64,000 nucleotides of DNA from positions 46,969-110,968 of the forward strand of contig CAZABH010000005.1 of assembly GCA_964483585.1 (NCBI GenBank), written 5' to 3'. Position 1 is the first letter of the stretch. Each line of letters opens with the position of its first letter. The translations under genes and the position numbers were made by a program. The notes under the pieces are model-generated. The model saw only the letters and a list, made by a program, of their open reading frames with translations. It did no database searches and was not told where the DNA came from. This DNA comes from SZUA-430 sp964483585. Lineage in GTDB: Bacteria; Pseudomonadota; Alphaproteobacteria; Micropepsales; Micropepsaceae. Positions 35,742 through 43,858 of the stretch are shown here, one piece after another.

Positions 35742-36452
35742 ATGCGACTTTGCTTCGTAGCCGCGGCGATTGCTGCCCTGACCCTGTCGTCCTCCATGGC
35801 CTATGCCGAGAATGTGGGCGAGGCGACGCGCGTGGCCCGATTTGCTTACCAGACCCCGCCGCAAACCCAGCGCGCGCCGCTCTATCGGCTGAACCCGGTT
35901 GTGCGCAACGGCAGGCTCGAGACTGTACCCTCTGGTGCGCTTGAGGTGACATTCACGGATGGCAGCAGACTGACCCTCGGGAGCGCGTCCAGTGTCGTCG
36001 TTGACAACTACGTCTACGCTGGCCCGCAAGGCACCGGCGAGCAGACCCTCAAGATGACCAAGGGCGTGTTCCGATATGTTTCGGGGTCCATGCCGAAGGA
36101 TCGGGTCCGCATGCAAACCCCCTCCGTCTCGATTGGTATTCGCGGGACCATCGTGAAAATGGAAGTCAACGAGGACGGCTCGGGGACCATCGCCTTCGAG
36201 CAGGGCAGCGGCTTCATAGAAAATGCAAAGGGCCAGAACGTTCCGATGTCCGAAGGTGACGTCGCACTGGTCGGAGCGGATGGAACCATCAATACGCCGA
36301 CCAAGCAGGGTTGGACAGCCGGCGATCCTGCTGTCGACCAGGGCATGAACCCGTTCAACCAGAATTTCGGCGGAGCTGAAGGCGGATCTGGTGGCGGTGA
36401 CGGCGCTGGGGCCGCGGGCAGCAGCTCAGGATACACTGGCGGCGGTCAGTGA
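35742..36452 (+). CDS. FecR domain protein, exported
   Basis: A 236-residue protein with a Sec signal (LCFVAAAIAALTLSSSMAYA). The FecR beta-domain spans about 50-170: LEVTFTDGSRLTLGSASSVVVDNYVY, TLKMTKGVFRYVSGSMPKDRVRMQTPSVSIGIRGT. The last 40 residues are Gly/Ser-rich. No sigma factor or TonB receptor is adjacent, so it is not a classic FecIR regulator; stand-alone FecR proteins of this kind occur in Alphaproteobacteria with unknown periplasmic roles. A paralogue lies at 62733-63419. Confidence 0.88.
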   Translation: MRLCFVAAAIAALTLSSSMAYAENVGEATRVARFAYQTPPQTQRAPLYRLNPVVRNGRLETVPSGALEVTFTDGSRLTLGSASSVVVDNYVYAGPQGTGEQTLKMTKGVFRYVSGSMPKDRVRMQTPSVSIGIRGTIVKMEVNEDGSGTIAFEQGSGFIENAKGQNVPMSEGDVALVGADGTINTPTKQGWTAGDPAVDQGMNPFNQNFGGAEGGSGGGDGAGAAGSSSGYTGGGQ

Positions 36453-36461
36453 CACGAAGGC

Positions 36462-36485
36462 GACGTCCGCATTCCACCGGACGTC
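36462..36485 (+). terminator. Perfect 8-bp hairpin after fecR-like gene
   Basis: GACGTCCG (36462-36469) pairs with CGGACGTC (36478-36485) around an 8-base loop, ten bases after the stop codon. The following T-content is low, so termination would be weak or factor-assisted. Confidence 0.35.
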
Positions 36486-36592
36486 ACATAGATTGGACAT
36501 GAGGTCTTGCAGGTTCCGGCCAGGGGCGGTGGTCATGGGCCAGCAAGCGGTGGGATGGACCAGCTAAAGGTGGCAACGCTCGATCCGCACGC

Positions 36593-37996
36593 ATGAGATC
36601 AACCGCTCGCGAGCATGAATTGAAGGCACTGCTGGCATCCTTGCCGCCCGAAAAGGCAACGAGGCTGGCAGCGGCAGTGGAGCGTAGTCGACTGACAGGC
36701 GACAACGCGCTGCCCGCCCCCCTGATTCTGGATGGACTTCGTCCAACCCTGCGGCAATTCTCCACCCGCCGAACCCCGACCGCCCAGCGCCTGTTCTGCG
36801 AACCCTTTGGTGATTTTCTCGTCGACCAGCGAGACTTCAAGCAGGCTGGCCGCATCTGTCGCTCAACGGTGACCGCGCTGTGGCAGTGGCTCGCTCGAGA
36901 AGGCATGCGCGATCGCCTTGCGCGTCATGAAGCGGCCATAACCGCAGCGATCCTTGCACGTGACGCGCAGGAGGAAGAGATCAGTGTGCGAAAGCTGCGG
37001 GACGAGGTCGTTGCCGTGCTCTCAGCCGCGCTCGCTCGTGCCGCAGCGGGTGGCCAGGAGCAGCGTGCGCTTTCTTCGAGGCTGGGTGGCGATGACGCCC
37101 TGGCAGACGTCCACGAGATCGCCCTTCTTCTGTCGGGAGCAAGCGAACTTACGCCGCTGCGCGGGCTTCTGCCGCGCCGGATCGACATGCTCAGCGAGCC
37201 GAACATGGCGCTCGTGCGCGATCTTTACGAGGACCTGGTCAACCGCAGGCCCGATTTGTGCCCCTATGTAGGGCTTTTGGTGCTGAGCCGGCTGCGCCGC
37301 CCCTGGGAAGTCCTGAGGATTGCGGCTATCCGCGCGTCTCACTCTGACGGTCCACTGTTCCGGACGGGCGACATGGCTGTGATCGGCGACATCCTGCTTG
37401 CGGACATGGAGCATATGGCGCTGGACATCGCTTCCGTCCGTCCGGATGCAATCGACACCGACGCCATCCTCAACAGGCTGGACCGCTTCACGCAGATGTC
37501 TGGCGGCCTGGTGCGCGAGATCGGGTCGCGTCGTGATGGCAAATGGGGTCAGCGTCTGATCAAGATCAGGCAACTTGCCTCCGATGCCATGGACATGCTG
37601 ATGGCACGCGTGCCGAAAGAGATCGCCCTCGCGCTTCCTACCCAGAAACTTGCCGGTCTCGCAGCACGTGGCCGGGGAAAGCCGGATCTTTCTCGCGAAC
37701 CGGAGATCGGTCGCATCGACAGGGCACTAGCTTGGGGGCGCCTTCTGGCCGGCGCGACCCCCTATGCCGGAGGCGCAGATTTCTACAAGGCCCACCGAAA
37801 GGCATTCGAGGATGTCGCCAACTATCTGACGACATACGCAGACAGCGTTGCAGCCTCGCTCAAGGTCTTGGACCCAGCAAGGCGTCCGCGGGCGCAGGCC
37901 TATCTCGGGCATGCCCAGGCATTGATAGCGGCAGTGATGGGTCACGAGGAGGCCGAGCAGATGCGCCGGCGTGTCGCCACCATGCTGGGGCGGTAG
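36593..37996 (+). CDS. Unknown 467-residue cytoplasmic protein
   Basis: I do not recognise this protein. It is soluble, lacks signal peptide and membrane helices, and is mostly alpha-helical by composition with many Arg, Leu and Ala. It is Arg-rich at the N-terminus and has a conserved-looking core (LRPTLRQFSTRRTPTAQRLFCEPFGDFLVD). Good codon use across the full length argues for a real gene. It follows the fecR-like gene by 140 bases on the same strand and converges on the decarboxylase gene with six bases between. A link with FecR is only positional. Confidence 0.75.
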   Translation: MRSTAREHELKALLASLPPEKATRLAAAVERSRLTGDNALPAPLILDGLRPTLRQFSTRRTPTAQRLFCEPFGDFLVDQRDFKQAGRICRSTVTALWQWLAREGMRDRLARHEAAITAAILARDAQEEEISVRKLRDEVVAVLSAALARAAAGGQEQRALSSRLGGDDALADVHEIALLLSGASELTPLRGLLPRRIDMLSEPNMALVRDLYEDLVNRRPDLCPYVGLLVLSRLRRPWEVLRIAAIRASHSDGPLFRTGDMAVIGDILLADMEHMALDIASVRPDAIDTDAILNRLDRFTQMSGGLVREIGSRRDGKWGQRLIKIRQLASDAMDMLMARVPKEIALALPTQKLAGLAARGRGKPDLSREPEIGRIDRALAWGRLLAGATPYAGGADFYKAHRKAFEDVANYLTTYADSVAASLKVLDPARRPRAQAYLGHAQALIAAVMGHEEAEQMRRRVATMLGR

Positions 37997-38002
37997 CAGG
38001 CT

Positions 38003-39331
38003 TCAGCCAAGATACACGGACATGGTTGGTGGCTCCATACGCGGCCGGATCAGCTGCATGTGTCCATGGTCCACCATGACCTCGGCGGGCGACGGATGGC
38101 TCAGGAAGCCGACAGGACTTGCAGACAGCCCATAGGCGCCGGACTGCAGCACGGCGACAAGGTCGCCTGCCACCATGTCCGGAAAAGGCGTCTGTCGCCC
38201 GATCATGTCCAGCGGCGTGCAGAGCGGTCCAGCGACTATGGCGGGCGTGCAGTTGTCAGTGCCAAGTCGCGTGGCCGCCACCAGCGGATAATCCCGCTTG
38301 ATAACTTGTCCAAGATTTCCGGATGCAGCCAGATGGTGATGCATGCCTCCGTCGGTGATGATGAAACGCGTGCCACGAGACAGTTTTTGGGCCCGCACCG
38401 TCGCTAGGTAAACACCTCCCTCGGCTGTCAGGAAACGCCCGGGCTCGACAAGCAGGCGGGTCGTTGCAAGAAGCGGAAACCGCGCGACATGTCCTCGCAG
38501 TTCGGGCAGGCCTGCACGCAAGACATCGAGATCCAGCGGCACCTCGCCCGCGTGGTACGGGACGCCAAGCCCGCCGCCGAAGTCGATCGTCTTCAGTGGG
38601 CATCCGGTCAGTGCAGTCACGTGGCCGGCAAGTGAAATGGCATGAGCCCATTGCGCCAGCAGGACGCGTGCGTCGAGAATCTGGGTGCCGGCAAAGAGAT
38701 GGATACCGCTCAGCGTCAGGTATTCCTGCTGGAGGACCCGCTCCACGATGGTCGACAGTTCCTCTTCGTCGAAGCCGAAGGCAGCAGGCTTGCCGCCCAT
38801 GCGCATGGCACCACCCTGCACGCTGGCGCTTGGATTGATACGGATGGCGACGTCAATGCTGCAACGGCGCGCCGCAGCGCGACGCGCGCACGCCTCGAGT
38901 TCCTCATAGCTCTCGAGATGAATTTCTCCGACACCTGCTGCGATCGCGGCATCAAGTTCTTCCTCGCCCTTGCCGGGACCTGCAAACAGGATGCGTGAAG
39001 GCGGGCAGCCAGCTTGCTGCGCCAGCTGCAACTCGCCGACGGACGCGATTTCAATGCCCGCGCCTTCATGTACAAACAGCCGTGCGACGGCAGGATTTGG
39101 ATTGGCCTTGATCGAATAGTGGATCTCGCAGAACCCATCAACCGCACGCGCCAGCCTTCGATAGCTGTCGCGCATGATCGCCGCATCATAGACGAACAGT
39201 GGACTTCCAAAGGCAGCCACCAGCGTTCGCGCCTTCACGCCACCAATGACAAGCTCGGTGCCATTGGTGCCGAAACGGGTGCAAAGCAGTTCTTCGGCAA
39301 GAGTGCGCCGCCCTGTGACATCACCGTTCAT
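38003..39331 (-). CDS. Type III PLP-dependent decarboxylase (exosortase-A-associated type)
   Basis: A 442-residue alanine-racemase-fold enzyme of the ornithine/diaminopimelate decarboxylase group. PLP lysine lies in IHYSIKANPNPAVARLF; TIDFGGGLGVPYH and EPGRFLTAEGGVYLATV complete the cofactor site; GPLCTPLDMIG and SGAYGLSAS match the C-terminal catalytic region. It resembles the subfamily called exosortase-A-system-associated decarboxylase, found with a matching ligase and carrier protein, as here. It overlaps the ligase gene by four bases. The likely product is an amine from an amino acid, free or bound to carrier protein. Confidence 0.88.
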   Translation of the reverse strand: MNGDVTGRRTLAEELLCTRFGTNGTELVIGGVKARTLVAAFGSPLFVYDAAIMRDSYRRLARAVDGFCEIHYSIKANPNPAVARLFVHEGAGIEIASVGELQLAQQAGCPPSRILFAGPGKGEEELDAAIAAGVGEIHLESYEELEACARRAAARRCSIDVAIRINPSASVQGGAMRMGGKPAAFGFDEEELSTIVERVLQQEYLTLSGIHLFAGTQILDARVLLAQWAHAISLAGHVTALTGCPLKTIDFGGGLGVPYHAGEVPLDLDVLRAGLPELRGHVARFPLLATTRLLVEPGRFLTAEGGVYLATVRAQKLSRGTRFIITDGGMHHHLAASGNLGQVIKRDYPLVAATRLGTDNCTPAIVAGPLCTPLDMIGRQTPFPDMVAGDLVAVLQSGAYGLSASPVGFLSHPSPAEVMVDHGHMQLIRPRMEPPTMSVYLG

Positions 39332-40848
39332 TGCCCGGCCCTCTGGGCGACAAGCAGTTTGTAGTCCACCTTGCCATTGGGCGTGGTTGGAAGACTGTCA
39401 ACAATCTCAAGGTCCGCGGGAACCATGTAGGAGGGTAGGGTTGCTCCGGCACGCGCAAGCAAGGCCCCGGCGTCAACAGCTCCGTTCGTGGCAACGCCGA
39501 CCGCATGGACTTTCTGGCCCGTCCATGCATCGGGCAGGCCGATGACCGCAACCTGCCGCAGTTGCCCGCTGGCCATCAAAACCTCTTCTACGTCCGTGGG
39601 ACTGATGCGGTGTCCTGCCGATTTGATCATCGCGTCGTTGCGACCAACGAAATAGAAGAAACCGTCAGCATCCAGTGTGACAAGGTCGCCGGAATAGCAG
39701 ACAGTCTCGCCGCCTTCGGCAGCAGACCTGAACGGATGAGGCCGCAGGACGCGCGCGGTATCATCTGGCCTGTTCCAGTATCCCAGAGACACCGTGGGGC
39801 CTCGATGGACCAGAATCCCCGTTTCGCCCGGCCCGGCGCGCCGGCCATCGGCGGTTACAGCAAAGACCTCGCATTCGGGAATGGCCTTGCCGATGGATTG
39901 TGGGCGTGTGTCGACCTCTGATGGCGGCAGGAAGGTCGAACGAAATGCTTCAGTCAGGCCATACATCAGGAATACGTGCACGTCGGGTTGCAAGTCACGC
40001 AGGCGCCTGACTGTCGCGCTGGGAACGGCACCGCCTGAATTCGTCACATAGCGCAGGCTCGAGAGCCGCTTTCGACTGAACAGCGGTGAGGCGCGGGTCA
40101 GGATGGCCCAGATCGTCGGTACGCCTGCCAGCCCAGTGATCTCGTGGCTCTCGATGGCGCGTACGATCTCATCACCAAATCGGAAATTGAGAAGTACAAG
40201 CCTCGCCCCTTCATCAACCGCTGTGATCAACTGGTTCAGCCCATAATCAAAGCTGAACGGCAACAGGGACAGGATGCGTTCTTCTGGCGTAATGCCAAGA
40301 TACCGGCGCACGATGCGCGAGCCTGCAAGCAGGTTGCGGTGACTCACCATCACACCCTTGGGCGACCCCGTCGATCCCGAGGTGTAGAGAATGGCAGCCA
40401 GATCCTCGCCGATTGCGCAGGGGGGCGGTGCGGGTGCGGCGCCGTGATCCGGATGGTCGACAAGAATGACCGTCTTCAGCCCTCGCAATGCATGGGCGTC
40501 AGCCTCAAGGCGCTCAAGCTGGTCCGTGCGTGTGATCAGGGCCTCGGCGCCGCAATCAGTCAGGATATGGGTGATCTGTGCCGCCTTCAGCAAGTTGTTG
40601 ATGGGAACGAACACGCAATCCGCACGACTTGTTGCATAGATTGCCACGCATTCCTCAAGGCACTTGGGAAGCAGGATGCAAACCCGCGCACCGCGCTGCA
40701 GGCCCGCAGCCGCAAGCTGTCCTGCCACCGCTTCCATCTGCCGCCTGAACGCCGCATAGGAAAGGCCGCGAGATCCATCGATGATGGCGGTCTTGTTGCC
40801 AAGGGTGGCGGAACGTTCAAGCCCGTGGTGCAGGAGATAGGGCTGCAT
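39328..40848 (-). CDS. AMP-forming acyl-CoA/ACP ligase (exosortase-A-associated type)
   Basis: A 506-residue ANL-family adenylating enzyme: P-loop YTSGSTGSPKGVMVSHRN, MYGLTEAFRSTFLPP, hinge RNDAMIKSAGHRISP and the catalytic lysine in NGKVDYK. It activates a carboxylic acid as the adenylate and transfers it to CoA or, more likely here, to the carrier protein encoded five bases upstream. Same subfamily as ligases found in exosortase-A gene clusters. The acid is unknown. Confidence 0.9.
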   Translation of the reverse strand: MQPYLLHHGLERSATLGNKTAIIDGSRGLSYAAFRRQMEAVAGQLAAAGLQRGARVCILLPKCLEECVAIYATSRADCVFVPINNLLKAAQITHILTDCGAEALITRTDQLERLEADAHALRGLKTVILVDHPDHGAAPAPPPCAIGEDLAAILYTSGSTGSPKGVMVSHRNLLAGSRIVRRYLGITPEERILSLLPFSFDYGLNQLITAVDEGARLVLLNFRFGDEIVRAIESHEITGLAGVPTIWAILTRASPLFSRKRLSSLRYVTNSGGAVPSATVRRLRDLQPDVHVFLMYGLTEAFRSTFLPPSEVDTRPQSIGKAIPECEVFAVTADGRRAGPGETGILVHRGPTVSLGYWNRPDDTARVLRPHPFRSAAEGGETVCYSGDLVTLDADGFFYFVGRNDAMIKSAGHRISPTDVEEVLMASGQLRQVAVIGLPDAWTGQKVHAVGVATNGAVDAGALLARAGATLPSYMVPADLEIVDSLPTTPNGKVDYKLLVAQRAGQ

Positions 40849-40853
40849 CGACG

Positions 40854-41141
40854 TCAGGCGTTTGTCTTGCGCAGGATGAGCGCGGCCACGTCACGGATGG
40901 TAGCGAAATGCTCCGGTACGAAGTCGGTATCCTCGATCTCTACCCCGAAATGTTCACCCAGGAACAGCGTGAGCTGCAGGATCCCGAGCGAGTCAAGCAG
41001 CCCACCTTCAAGCAGCGGCGTATCCGCACCGAGGGCCTGGCTACTGGCTGCCGGAAGCGTCCGCCGCAAATGCTCGCATACAAGACCGACAACTGTCTGC
41101 GTATCCGTGGTCTGTTTCAGGTGCAGGGCTTGATCGGTCAT
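40854..41141 (-). CDS. Acyl carrier protein
   Basis: A 95-residue carrier protein with the phosphopantetheine serine in GGLLDSLGILQLTLFLGEHFG and the usual four-helix pattern ending in FATIRDVAALIL. Dedicated carriers like this sit beside the ligase/decarboxylase pair in exosortase-A clusters. It lies between the acyltransferase (24 bases) and ligase (5 bases) genes in the same operon. Confidence 0.9.
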   Translation of the reverse strand: MTDQALHLKQTTDTQTVVGLVCEHLRRTLPAASSQALGADTPLLEGGLLDSLGILQLTLFLGEHFGVEIEDTDFVPEHFATIRDVAALILRKTNA

Positions 41142-41165
41142 GAGACGGTTCCTCGGGAATGCAAT

Positions 41166-42023
41166 CTAGAAATCGAAGAGGGCCAAGTCCGAACCTGCAT
41201 GGTCCGTCATGTCCGGTTCGACAGGAGCGTTGGCAAACTTCCGTCCATGGTGTGGTCGTCTGATACCCGGCAACGCGCTGGCCTCAGGCCGACCGAGTGG
41301 AACATCCATCACAAGCACGAGGTGGCCGCGCGCCAACAGATACCGTGCGATGCTGCCCATGTTCGCCACCAGCGCCGAATTGCGATCACAGAAGATCAAC
41401 TGCAGCGTGGGTACGCCCCGACGCACACGACGCTTGAACAGCAGCGTGACGCATCCCCCTGGCGTGTCCAGGACCGCGGCCACGCATCCCAGAGGGCGGT
41501 GACGCTCGATCAGTACGCGCAGCCACGGGCGCACATCCGTGCCAACCGCATCGTAGTCATATACCCGCGCACCCGAAAAGCGCGCTCCTACAAAACAAGG
41601 CAGGAAGACGAAGGTCTCTCCTGCATTCAGCGGATGCAGGCCAAGCGCTGACAGCATGACCTGCACCGCAGGTGTCGGGGTCAGGTCCGTTATCCGCGAA
41701 GCCGGAAGGCGCAGCACACGGCGCATCATCAATGGCGCGCGCCAGCGCTGGTCGGGCCGAACATACCAGCTTGAAAGGTTCACGATGGTCTCGCAGGTGC
41801 CGTCATCCCGCGGACGTTGCGAAGCCGGAGTCAGCACCACACCGGTCGGCGTGTCATCCGTGATCATCATGTAGCCAGGTGCGACGCCGGCATTCACATT
41901 GTCTCCATGGTGCCGAACGCGCTCAAGATACGACCTCCAGGTCGACTGGGTGACGTTGGGAAAGCCTTCGGTCAGCAGCGCGACGGCCGCCCTCTCATTG
42001 GCCTTGTCGATTTCAACAAGCAT
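41166..42023 (-). CDS. GNAT-like acyltransferase, unknown substrate
   Basis: A 285-residue protein. Residues 50-150 look like a GNAT fold (IVNLSSWYVRPDQRWRAPLMMR, then TDLTPTPAVQVMLSALGL); a second alpha/beta part follows. No signal peptide. It starts MLVEIDKANER, the same 11 residues (one change) as the unrelated gene at 43094-43858, because its leader and start region are part of a duplicated segment. It heads the operon with ACP, ligase and decarboxylase, so it may pass the ACP-bound acyl group to an amine. That is inference. Confidence 0.7.
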   Translation of the reverse strand: MLVEIDKANERAAVALLTEGFPNVTQSTWRSYLERVRHHGDNVNAGVAPGYMMITDDTPTGVVLTPASQRPRDDGTCETIVNLSSWYVRPDQRWRAPLMMRRVLRLPASRITDLTPTPAVQVMLSALGLHPLNAGETFVFLPCFVGARFSGARVYDYDAVGTDVRPWLRVLIERHRPLGCVAAVLDTPGGCVTLLFKRRVRRGVPTLQLIFCDRNSALVANMGSIARYLLARGHLVLVMDVPLGRPEASALPGIRRPHHGRKFANAPVEPDMTDHAGSDLALFDF

Positions 42024-42269
42024 CGATGATGGCCCTGACGCCGCCTTGTTCTATCCTGAACGATGACCCGCAATGTGACGCGAAGATTCCTGGCACATTA
42101 TGGTGGCGATAAAGCTAAGCAGTTCCACCACGGGCGTCGAGCATTCGCTATGCCTAGGCTTAACCGCAAACCACAAGTGAGGTATGGGAAAAATTGTGAA
42201 GACAGAAGGCCCGCGCTGCCCTTTGAATTTTGCAGCGCAAACCGGGAACTTTACCTTTAGTCCCGCCCG
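42024..42269 (-). promoter_or_regulatory. Duplicated leader/promoter region, copy A
   Basis: A 246-bp non-coding leader before the acyltransferase operon, conserved without gaps in copy B (43859-44104). Differences concentrate in the distal two thirds; only two or three fall in the 84 bases next to the start codon. A minus-strand CATAAT hexamer about 85-90 bases before the ATG is kept in both and may be a -10 element. This pattern suggests retained promoter and 5' UTR function. Confidence 0.5.
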
Positions 42270-42570
42270 TCAGATGACCCCGTCGCGCTGAAGACTATCG
42301 ACCTCCGCCCCGGAAACTCGGATCTTGGCCAGCGAGGGAAAGGAAACGGGGGCGAAAAATCCCGCAGCGTTCACATGGGGGTCGTCAAGCAATTGCTGTG
42401 GTGACAGGACAGCGCCCGCGGGGACTTTCGCAAGTGCGTCCAGCGCCGTACCCACTGTCCGTTCGCGACACCAATCCGCCGTCCGTGCACTGAGTATCTC
42501 GCCATTGTCGCCGCGCGATTCATCTGAAGCAAATCGCGTATCATCGACCCATGCCTCGTCTCCGACAAGT
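42270..42570 (-). pseudogene. 3' fragment of a CaiB-type CoA transferase gene
   Basis: About 100 codons matching the C-terminal part of the intact gene at 44105-45304. The frame is still open (DDTRFASDESRGDNGEILSA ... VDSLQRDGVI) but there is no start or N-terminal half, and 35 residues are missing through an in-frame 105-bp deletion whose ends coincide with a 10-bp direct repeat (CTCGGCCAGC) in the intact copy. A further two residues are lost near DALAKVPAG. Homology stops abruptly at 42570. Confidence 0.9.
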
Positions 42571-43093
42571 CGGGGATGGCATAGTCACCTGTATTTGCCC
42601 GCGTGCCGGCATAAATCTCCGTCGTATTAAGGGGCATCAGCGACATATGACAGCTGCGCATCAGGGAATGCCCACCGCCACAAGGCATTTCTCGACCGGG
42701 AATTGTCGTCAGGCAAAGGCTTCTTCGAGAAGAGCCGCGCGCGCCTCGATGCAGAAGTCCTGTAGACACAGTTTGGCTACGGCATCCTTGCGCTCGTCGG
42801 CCTGCTTATCACCGTGTCGCTGCTGAAGAAGCGAAGAAACCGAACAGAGCGCCGCTAATCCAGCGACCGCGATGGTGAAGTGGGAATCCCCTTTCGATTC
42901 ACATTTCAGACCCGATGCTTTGGCTTTCAGAGTGATGGCTCTATTCTGGTGTCCGATCAGCTTCAACGACATCACAAACTGGCTTCCGGCTTATCCGACA
43001 TCGCCAAGCAGAAACTGCACCGCCATCGACACGTTGCTGGCCCGACGCGCGCGTTGATCGCGCCTATGAGCGCGGCGCCCTTGCGGCGGCGCG
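42571..43093. other. 523-bp degraded region with gene remnants
   Basis: No intact gene. On the plus strand 42682-42858 reads HKAFLDRELSSGKGFFEKS..., an in-frame TAG, then TQFGYGILALVGLLITVSLL and a basic tail, which looks like a membrane-protein C-terminus broken by a stop. A second plus-strand stretch, about 42880-43065, has plausible codon use (CFGFQSDGSILVSDQLQRHH) but no known match. The region seems to be debris trapped by the duplication. Confidence 0.5.
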
Positions 43094-43858
43094 TCAGGGC
43101 AACCGGAACGCAGCGCCATACCGGGCCTCGAACCGGCGCGCGAGCGCGACAAGCTCCGCCTCCAGTCCACCCGCATCGACGGCCTTGTTGTTGAGAAGCA
43201 GCGTCTCGAATACGCGGAATGGGTTGGGCGACGCCGCGCCCTGACAGGCTGCCTCGACCCGCCGTACGGCATGGCTTTGCGCCAGGTGATAGGCCGTCAC
43301 GTAGAACAGGCTGCGTGGGTCCCGCGCGATCGCATGGGCGATCCCGAGGAGCTTCGGCAACTCCGTCAACGGGACGGACCCAATCCGGCAGATCGGCCCG
43401 GAACCTTCGATCGCCTCCAGCTTGTCATGGATTCCAAGCCTGTCGACGCCGATCATGCGCCCATCGATGTCGAAGACGGGTAGCACGGGATAGAGCCGGC
43501 AAACCGTCGTACGCGCGTCATGCCGGCAAGCGCAGGCCGCATCCTTGATCACCAGGCTTTCCACCGTGAGCCGGTATTCTCCGAACCTGAACTCCACGCA
43601 TTTGTGGCTATGGGCGGCGAAGCTCTCAATCAGACCTCGACGCGTCAGGAAGGCATGCTCGCCGGGAAGCAGCGGCAACTCCTGCGCGGACATGCGGCCG
43701 ATCAGCCTGAAGCGCGCCTTGTGCCGGCCAAAGGTACAGCAATGCGCGTCGCCGCAGAGCTTCCAGCAATCCGACTGGTAGACAAGGTCGGTACCATAGA
43801 TCGCGTCGAAATCCGCCACGCTCTCTCTCTCGTTGGTCTTGTCGATTTCAACAAGCAT
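43094..43858 (-). CDS. Cysteine-cluster protein (YkgJ-like)
   Basis: A 254-residue protein with two Cys clusters: CWKLCGDAHCC (residues about 32-42) and ACACRHDARTTVCRLYPVLP (about 107-126). The spacing recalls the YkgJ/zinc- or iron-chelating cluster family (CxxC...CC and CxIYxxRP). Its first 11 residues, MLVEIDKTNER, repeat those of the acyltransferase at 41166-42023; the native protein probably begins at about FDAIYGTD. It therefore looks like a gene that was joined to a captured leader and start. Function unknown; it may bind a metal or Fe-S cluster. Confidence 0.7.
   Translation of the reverse strand: MLVEIDKTNERESVADFDAIYGTDLVYQSDCWKLCGDAHCCTFGRHKARFRLIGRMSAQELPLLPGEHAFLTRRGLIESFAAHSHKCVEFRFGEYRLTVESLVIKDAACACRHDARTTVCRLYPVLPVFDIDGRMIGVDRLGIHDKLEAIEGSGPICRIGSVPLTELPKLLGIAHAIARDPRSLFYVTAYHLAQSHAVRRVEAACQGAASPNPFRVFETLLLNNKAVDAGGLEAELVALARRFEARYGAAFRLP

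Larger units (their letters stand above)
41993..42570 (-). repeat. Duplicated segment, copy A (caiB 3' part, leader, gene start)
   Basis: This 578-bp segment matches 43828-44516. It spans the first ten or so codons of the acyltransferase gene, a 246-bp leader and a shortened 3' part of caiB. The leaders have identical length with no gaps and I count about 29 differences (about 88 % identity); the first 41 bases next to the ATG are identical. Copy A lacks 105 + 6 bp within the caiB part, both in frame. Confidence 0.9.
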
